Part shown: positions 58,907 through 64,000 of the stretch, in pieces
Layout of the letters: each line of letters starts with the position of its first letter
How positions within the stretch are numbered: position 1 is the stretch's first letter
From: Paenibacillus woosongensis
Lineage (GTDB): Bacteria; Bacillota; Bacilli; Paenibacillales; Paenibacillaceae
Length of the DNA stretch: 64,000 nt
Assembly (NCBI RefSeq): GCF_009725165.1
Contig: NZ_WNZW01000016.1
Coordinates: 1 to 64,000 of the forward strand
Reading direction: 5' to 3'
The notes under the pieces: generated by a model
The model's input: only the letters and a program-made list of their open reading frames with translations
Database searches by the model: none
What the model was told of the DNA's origin: nothing
Position numbers and translations under genes: made by a program

Positions 58907-59908
58907 GTGGGACAGTTATTTGCAATCGGAGAAGTGTTAATTGATTTTATCCCCTTACAAAAAGGGAGCCCGCTGAAGGACGTACAGGCCTTTGAACGAG
59001 CGGCAGGAGGCGCGCCAGCCAACGTAGCGGCTTCTGTCGCCAAGCTTGGCGGGAACGCCTCCATGCTGACTAAGCTAGGAAAGGACGCCTTTGGGGATTA
59101 CTTAATCGAGCAGCTGGCTCATGCGGGAGTAAGGACAGATCTTATCCGGCGAACAGACGAGGCCAACACGGGTTTGGCGTTCGTATCGCTGCGTGAGGAT
59201 GGAGAGAGGGATTTTTCCTTTTATCGCAGCCCCTCGGCCGACTTGCTATTGTCCGAAGACGAAATTGATCCGGGTATTTTCGGTACGAACGATATTTTGC
59301 ATTTCGGCTCGGTCGATCTTGTGGAAAGTCCGATGAAGCAGGCGCATTTGAAAGCGATTCATGCAGTAAAAAGTCAGGGAGGGCTCATCAGCTTTGACCC
59401 GAACGTCCGGCTTCCTTTATGGCATAGTCCGGAGGAGTGCCGGAGAACGATTCAAGATTTTATTCCCGTCGCCCATCTTATAAAGATTTCTGAAGATGAA
59501 CTGGAGTTCATTACGGGTATAACGTCAAAGAAGGAGGCGATTGCTTCCTTGTTTCAAGGAGATGTCCTAGCCGTTGTCTATACCCGAGGGAAAGAGGGAG
59601 CGGAGCTCTATCTTTCTGCGGATGAGAAGTATAAGGGGCGAGGATTTAACGTCAAAGTTCAGGACACGACAGGGGCCGGCGATGCGTTTGTCGGAGGTTT
59701 TCTGTATAAGCTGCTGGAAACGGGGGCTGCGCAGGACAACATCATAGAGGTGCTTCGCGTGCATCATGATGAAATCCTGGAGTTTGCCAATGCCAGCGGG
59801 GCATGGACAACTGCAGGTAAAGGCGCGATTCCTGCTCTTCCTAGCCAGGCGGACGTGCATAAATTAATTGAAATGCAATCGAACAAGGGGATGATGACGA
59901 ATGTCTGA
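58907..59908 (+). CDS. scrK: fructokinase, PfkB family
   Basis: A 333-residue ribokinase-fold kinase that phosphorylates the fructose released by ScrB. Motifs are IGEVLIDFIPL, the PfkB signature 1 region (AAGGAPANVAASVAKLGG) and signature 2 DTTGAGDAFVGGFLYKL with the catalytic Asp. GTG 58907 is chosen behind a GGGGCGGTGA stretch; the ATG at 58880 has no ribosome site. It overlaps the PTS gene by 8 nt. Confidence 0.92.
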   Translation: MGQLFAIGEVLIDFIPLQKGSPLKDVQAFERAAGGAPANVAASVAKLGGNASMLTKLGKDAFGDYLIEQLAHAGVRTDLIRRTDEANTGLAFVSLREDGERDFSFYRSPSADLLLSEDEIDPGIFGTNDILHFGSVDLVESPMKQAHLKAIHAVKSQGGLISFDPNVRLPLWHSPEECRRTIQDFIPVAHLIKISEDELEFITGITSKKEAIASLFQGDVLAVVYTRGKEGAELYLSADEKYKGRGFNVKVQDTTGAGDAFVGGFLYKLLETGAAQDNIIEVLRVHHDEILEFANASGAWTTAGKGAIPALPSQADVHKLIEMQSNKGMMTNV

Positions 59909-61883
59909 AAATCGGGATATTGCCAAACAGGTCGTAGAGGCGGTCGGCGGCAAGGATAATATTGCATCCTTTGCGCACTGCGCTACGAGGCTGCGGATTA
60001 TGGTACATGACAAAGATTTGATCGATCAGGCTAGAGTAGAGAATATTGATAAGGTAAAAGGAGCCTTCTTCAACTCCGGGCAGTTCCAGGTTATTTTTGG
60101 GACCGGCACAGTGAACCGGATCTTTGAGGAGGTGGAGAACCTCGGAATTACAGGCACAACGAAAGAAGATATTAAAAGCCAAAGCAAGAAGCAAGGAAAT
60201 GTCTTTCAAAGATCGATCCGCACGTTCGGCGACGTATTCGTGCCGATTATTCCGGTGCTCGTGGCTACGGGATTGTTCATGGGATTACGCGGCTTGCTTA
60301 CGCAAGAGCAGATTCTGTCGCTCTTTGGGATGACCGCAGCAGATATTCCCGCTAACTTCCTGCTCTTTACCCAGGTATTAACCGATACTGCGTTTGCGTT
60401 CCTGCCAGCGCTTGTCGCTTGGTCCGCATTCCGGGTATTCGGAGGCAGCCCGATTCTGGGTATCGTCCTGGGATTAATGCTGGTCAATCCAGCGCTTCCG
60501 AATGCTTACAGCGTGGCCAATGGTTCGGCTGAAGCCTTAGTCATGCTCGGCTTTATACCAGTGGTCGGGTATCAGGGCTCCGTGCTTCCTGCCTTTTTCA
60601 TGGGTCTGCTGGGCGCAAAATTTGAAAAAATGCTGAGAAAACGCGTACCTGAAGCGTTGGATCTGATTTTGACGCCATTTATCACACTGCTCGTCATGAT
60701 AACTCTGGGACTTTTCGTCGTCGGCCCTATTTTCCATTCCTTGGAGGAATGGGTGCTGCATGGAACCACATTTATTTTGGGTCTTCCTTTCGGCATTGCG
60801 GGATTAGTTATCGGCTTCTTCAATCAAATCATTGTCGTGACGGGTGTTCATCATATTTTTAATTTTCTGGAAATACAGCTGCTGGAGCAGTTCGGCTCCA
60901 ATCCGTTTAACGCATTGGTCACGAGCGCCATGGCTGCCCAGGGTGCAGCGTGCCTGGCGGTAGGCTTGAAAACCAAAAACGTCAAGCTGAAATCTCTCGC
61001 TTTGCCATCCTCGCTATCCGCTTTCTTAGGAATTACGGAGCCGGCGATCTTCGGCGTCAATTTGCGGTACATGAAGCCGTTTGTCATGGGATTGATCGGC
61101 GGGGCCGTCGGCGGCTTCCTAGCATCGTTGTCCGGTCTGGCCGCGACAGGAATGGCGATTACAGTTATACCGGGAACGCTGCTATATCTCAATGAACAGC
61201 TTCCAATGTACATCCTATGCAACCTGATTGCGATGGCGATCGCCTTTATATTGACGTGGCTATTTGGTTATAAGGATGAAGCAGCGGAAGAGACGGCAGC
61301 CACTGCGGGCGCAAATTCTCCGGGACAGGCTGCCTTACAAGCCGATACGAGAGCTTCCAAGGTAATTGCTGCAGAACCTAGCCAAGTCAATGCGGATTCG
61401 TCGATAGAAGTGCTGAATGTGCCATCGCCCATTTCTGGAAAGTTGATTGCACTTGAAGAGGTTCCTGACCCTGCTTTTGCCCAGAAACACATGGGGGAAG
61501 GGTTTGCGGTTGAACCGAGCGAAGGCAAAGTATTAGCTCCGTTTGATGGTGAAGTGGCTCACATTATGAATAAAAGCAAGCATGCGGTCATCCTGGCCCA
61601 TGAAAGCGGCATGCAGCTCTTGATTCATATTGGAATCAACACCGTCTCTTTAAAAGGGGAAGGATTTACGACTCATGTTCAGACCGGGGACATTGTAAAA
61701 GCAGGCCAACTGCTGATTGAGTTCGATGTCGATGCCATTCAACAGGCCGGGCTCTCCACGGTTACTCCCGTAATTATTCCTTCGGGAACGGAGCAGGTCG
61801 CTGGGCTGACGGTGAAGGCAAGCCAAGGCCGAATAACGGCTAATAAAGAGGCCGTAATGGACGTCCAGTTCCAAACGAAGTAA
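59901..61883 (+). CDS. scrA: PTS sucrose transporter EIIBCA
   Basis: A 660-residue phosphotransferase permease of the glucoside/sucrose family. The EIIB domain (1-80) has the phosphorylated Cys27 in FAHCATRLR. EIIC spans about 105-460 with about ten helices. An Ala/Ser-rich linker follows, then EIIA (about 500-660) with active His576 in LLIHIGINTVSLKG. Sucrose is imported as sucrose-6-phosphate for ScrB. Having its own EIIA is unusual among sucrose permeases, many of which borrow it. It is last of the operon, with a strong terminator. Confidence 0.93.
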   Translation: MSENRDIAKQVVEAVGGKDNIASFAHCATRLRIMVHDKDLIDQARVENIDKVKGAFFNSGQFQVIFGTGTVNRIFEEVENLGITGTTKEDIKSQSKKQGNVFQRSIRTFGDVFVPIIPVLVATGLFMGLRGLLTQEQILSLFGMTAADIPANFLLFTQVLTDTAFAFLPALVAWSAFRVFGGSPILGIVLGLMLVNPALPNAYSVANGSAEALVMLGFIPVVGYQGSVLPAFFMGLLGAKFEKMLRKRVPEALDLILTPFITLLVMITLGLFVVGPIFHSLEEWVLHGTTFILGLPFGIAGLVIGFFNQIIVVTGVHHIFNFLEIQLLEQFGSNPFNALVTSAMAAQGAACLAVGLKTKNVKLKSLALPSSLSAFLGITEPAIFGVNLRYMKPFVMGLIGGAVGGFLASLSGLAATGMAITVIPGTLLYLNEQLPMYILCNLIAMAIAFILTWLFGYKDEAAEETAATAGANSPGQAALQADTRASKVIAAEPSQVNADSSIEVLNVPSPISGKLIALEEVPDPAFAQKHMGEGFAVEPSEGKVLAPFDGEVAHIMNKSKHAVILAHESGMQLLIHIGINTVSLKGEGFTTHVQTGDIVKAGQLLIEFDVDAIQQAGLSTVTPVIIPSGTEQVAGLTVKASQGRITANKEAVMDVQFQTK

Positions 61884-61887
61884 AGGC

Positions 61888-61921
61888 AAAGACCAACGCT
61901 GAGATGCGTTGGTCTTTTTTT
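61888..61921 (+). terminator. terminator of the sucrose operon
   Basis: A perfect 12-bp stem AAAGACCAACGC (61888-61899) / GCGTTGGTCTTT (61906-61917) with a 6-nt loop and T-run. It may also serve the convergent gene. Confidence 0.9.
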
Positions 61922-61925
61922 GTAT

Positions 61926-63719
61926 TTATATATGCTGTACATACGGACGGACAACCCAGACGCTTGCTCTGTAGATTATGCCGTTATAGGTGGCGGTAAT
62001 ATGAGTGATTCCCGGACGGATTCCTCGAATGTTTCCGTACTCATCAACCGTAGCAATAGAGGGATCATCAATACTGAACATGGTATCCTGCGTAACCTTA
62101 AAGGGGAGACCGGATTCATTCACGTAGTAGGCCGCCACATCGAGCTCCGTTCCAATCGAAAGGGAGTATTCCTCAGAATCCAGGTAGAAGCGGCCAGATC
62201 CTTGTGCGTCCGTGACTTCGACAGCAATCCTTGTTTCTAATCCTTCGTAGGCTGCTTTGATCCACGTTGTGCCTGGACTGTTTCCAGTAATATTGCCAAA
62301 TACATCCACACTGGCGATGCTCGGGTCAAGTGATTCGTAGATGGAGGAATACGTCACATCTGTTACGGAAGCGTCGGAATAGACGGCGTTAACGACAGTG
62401 GCTGCGGATTGACCTACGGATAGCTTGAGCTCTGGATGCTGAAATTCGAGTCTGGCCAATTCTGGATCCGATGGGCCTTCATTCGGTACAGATATTTTCA
62501 ACACATGCATTTCATTTCTATAGCCTTGCCCGGTGTTTATTCTAACGGTTCCCGTTAAAAGGAGCCCTTGATTAATAGCAGTAATGCTATTTTTACTAAG
62601 TCCTAGATCTAAATCGCCAAACTGATATTTTTTTAGAGGAACAGCATTCTCGTCCAGTAGAATAATATGGTATCTGGATTTACCGTTTTCGATGCTGGAT
62701 GGTTTATTTTGCACGAACAGAACATAGCCATCATCCACCGGTTGGGTTCGAATAATCCTCTCTATCTCATCCATGGCTGATGAATTCAGCGGTTTATTCC
62801 AGAGTTCATCCCCGGCTTCGTTGATCTTTTGCAGGTAATGGGCCTGTGTGCCAGGGTTATATCTGGTCAGAATATAATTCCCGTCTTCAGAAGTAATGCT
62901 GGTGGATGTAACATAGTCGGTCTCATCGGTTTTCATCCAGACGACTTCGCCGTTGTGGTCTATTTTTAGCAAATAAGGCAATGATACCCGATCATATTCC
63001 TCCAGTGTCCGACTCCCGGCTACGATAACACCGTCATCCGAAGTTAATATGATATTGTTGAACGATCCACTGTAGCCGATTGGATAGGTTTTAGACCAAA
63101 TTTCTTCTCCATTCGCATTAATTTTAAGGAGGTAAGCAGGGGAGCCGCTGTATTCGTTCCATCCGCCTCCGGTAATTACAAAATCGCCGTCAGAGGTTTC
63201 TTGAATATAACTAGCAGATTGCTGATAGTAGGGCATACGAGGATAATATTTCTGCCACAATAGCTCTCCATCCGCACTCAGCCTAAAAACATAGGGAACA
63301 AAACGCGGTCGGCCATAGGAGCCATCTCGAATTTCTCCGCCAACCAGGATGCTGCCGTCAGAAGTCTCGATGACCGTGAATGCTGTATTCTCCTCATAAT
63401 CATAATCGTAATATACCATTTCTTTTTCCCATAAGATCTCGCCGCTGCTGTTCAGCTTGACGACGTAAGAGCAGTTCTCATCCGGAGTTTCGCAATACTT
63501 GTCACCTGCGGCTACATAGCCTCCATCCGATGTAGCGGTTGCGGCATAACCAGATACACTCTTATATAGCGGATGATTGCCTTCTAAGATGTGGGACCAT
63601 TCAATGTGAGCTTCTTCCTCCAATGCAGCAGCGAACCCCTGATTTGGCCAACCCATCGAGAGCATCAAGATAGCGAGGGTTACCAGCAAGAGTTTGTTCA
63701 AATTCAATTCCTTGGCCAC
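61926..63719 (-). CDS. secreted beta-propeller-like protein with two bacterial Ig-like (Big2) domains
   Basis: A 597-residue exported protein. Residues 1-32 form a signal peptide (KLLLVTLAILMLS core, cleavage near GFAA). Residues 40-420 hold about seven repeats of the form TSDGGYVAAG...LLKIDHNGEVVW, likely a beta-propeller. Residues 425-597 hold two Big2 modules (YESLDPSIASVDVFGNITG and FSIDDPSIATVDEYGNIRG). GTG 63719 is chosen because GAAGGAG lies 8 nt upstream. No enzyme motif is seen; a cell-surface binding or structural role is plausible. It is convergent to the sucrose operon and monocistronic here. Confidence 0.78.
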   Translation of the reverse strand: MAKELNLNKLLLVTLAILMLSMGWPNQGFAAALEEEAHIEWSHILEGNHPLYKSVSGYAATATSDGGYVAAGDKYCETPDENCSYVVKLNSSGEILWEKEMVYYDYDYEENTAFTVIETSDGSILVGGEIRDGSYGRPRFVPYVFRLSADGELLWQKYYPRMPYYQQSASYIQETSDGDFVITGGGWNEYSGSPAYLLKINANGEEIWSKTYPIGYSGSFNNIILTSDDGVIVAGSRTLEEYDRVSLPYLLKIDHNGEVVWMKTDETDYVTSTSITSEDGNYILTRYNPGTQAHYLQKINEAGDELWNKPLNSSAMDEIERIIRTQPVDDGYVLFVQNKPSSIENGKSRYHIILLDENAVPLKKYQFGDLDLGLSKNSITAINQGLLLTGTVRINTGQGYRNEMHVLKISVPNEGPSDPELARLEFQHPELKLSVGQSAATVVNAVYSDASVTDVTYSSIYESLDPSIASVDVFGNITGNSPGTTWIKAAYEGLETRIAVEVTDAQGSGRFYLDSEEYSLSIGTELDVAAYYVNESGLPFKVTQDTMFSIDDPSIATVDEYGNIRGIRPGITHITATYNGIIYRASVWVVRPYVQHI

Positions 63720-63737
63720 GAGCAAAACTCCTTCCAT

Positions 63738-64000
63738 AACAATATTTGGTAAAGTATAATTACATATCCATTATCAGGGGCTAGGGGTCAAAGTGAATAT
63801 CCTTCAAATTACTTATATTGCTAGGTAAGAATACATGCTGCTGGCTTTAATTTTCATAGAAGGTCTGAGGTTCTTCAACAGATCGAAGCAATGTGTCGGT
63901 TGATCATAGAGTGGGTTTGATGTAAATTTTTTACTAACCGTCAGGTTGTCTGATTCATACAAAACTAAAAAATGTTGTTTGTCTGAAAAGGAGGAAATCA
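63738..64000 (+). promoter_or_regulatory. intergenic region with a dyad and the ribosome site of an off-window gene
   Basis: No gene lies in this stretch. AACCGTCAGGTT (63936-63947) is a short dyad (AACC/GGTT) that could be an operator. AAGGAGG (63988-63994) lies 6 nt from the right edge, so a + strand gene should begin within a few bases past 64000. Confidence 0.5.

Noticed and set aside
1..64000. rRNA, tRNA, CRISPR arrays, prophage or complete insertion sequence
   Set aside because: No cloverleaf with CCA-type end, no regularly spaced repeats, and no transposase or phage structural gene was found by reading both strands.

Overview
The window reads as chromosomal DNA of a low-to-moderate G+C, spore-forming Firmicute, most probably a Paenibacillus. 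This is inference: many genes resemble Bacillus relatives (ywnA, adaAB, cysJI, yhfTS, lutABC, yetF), several start with TTG or GTG behind strong GGAGG sites, and the strain carries a family 3 pectate lyase, a GH87 alpha-1,3-glucanase, a DUF3231 protein and a manganese catalase. I saw no rRNA, tRNA, CRISPR array, prophage or complete insertion sequence.

Layout. 0.3-6.5 kb holds an AIM24-family protein, an Rrf2 regulator, an unknown Lys/Ala-rich protein, an alkylation-repair locus (alkA divergent from adaA-adaB), a secreted pectate lyase and a TipA-type MerR regulator. 7.0-10.5 kb is cysJI sulfite reductase. 10.7-24.0 kb is a biotin-uptake module (bioY, ecfA1, ecfA2, ecfT), followed by an adenine-deaminase-like amidohydrolase, an acyl-CoA ligase and thiolase (the yhfT/yhfS pair of the Bacillus bioY operon), an SDR, two glycosyltransferases, an acyl-CoA dehydrogenase and, convergent, a MaoC-type hydratase. 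Together these supply every enzyme class of a beta-oxidation-type cycle. 24.3-33.2 kb is L-rhamnose catabolism (rhaB, rhaEW, rhaI, DeoR regulator) continued by lutABC, so rhamnose could be taken through lactaldehyde and L-lactate to pyruvate.

33.4-36.0 kb is the most intriguing stretch: a divergent Lgt-family membrane protein, a radical SAM protein that resembles the tetraether-lipid synthase (Tes/MJ0619) family, and a small membrane protein, each overlapping the next by ATGA. A membrane metallophosphoesterase follows. I infer an undescribed lipid-modifying system. 37.2-41.4 kb is a Fur-controlled siderophore ABC importer with two clear Fur boxes.

41.6-50.1 kb is a mixed accessory region: a HAD phosphatase, an Rrf2 regulator with a flavin oxidoreductase, a VOC protein, an AT-rich MarR/GNAT pair with twin MarR operators, a lone tyrosine recombinase, DUF3231, manganese catalase, a lipoprotein cyclophilin and DoxX. 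50.3-53.7 kb is one large secreted GH87 glucanase. 53.8-56.1 kb pairs a YetF-like membrane protein with a membrane-anchored phosphodiesterase-like protein. 56.2-61.9 kb is a sucrose PTS operon (LacI-type repressor, GH32 hydrolase, fructokinase, EIIBCA) with a consensus promoter inside the end of the repressor gene and three operators. 61.9-63.7 kb is a secreted repeat protein with two Ig-like domains. The right edge ends on a Shine-Dalgarno sequence for a gene just outside.
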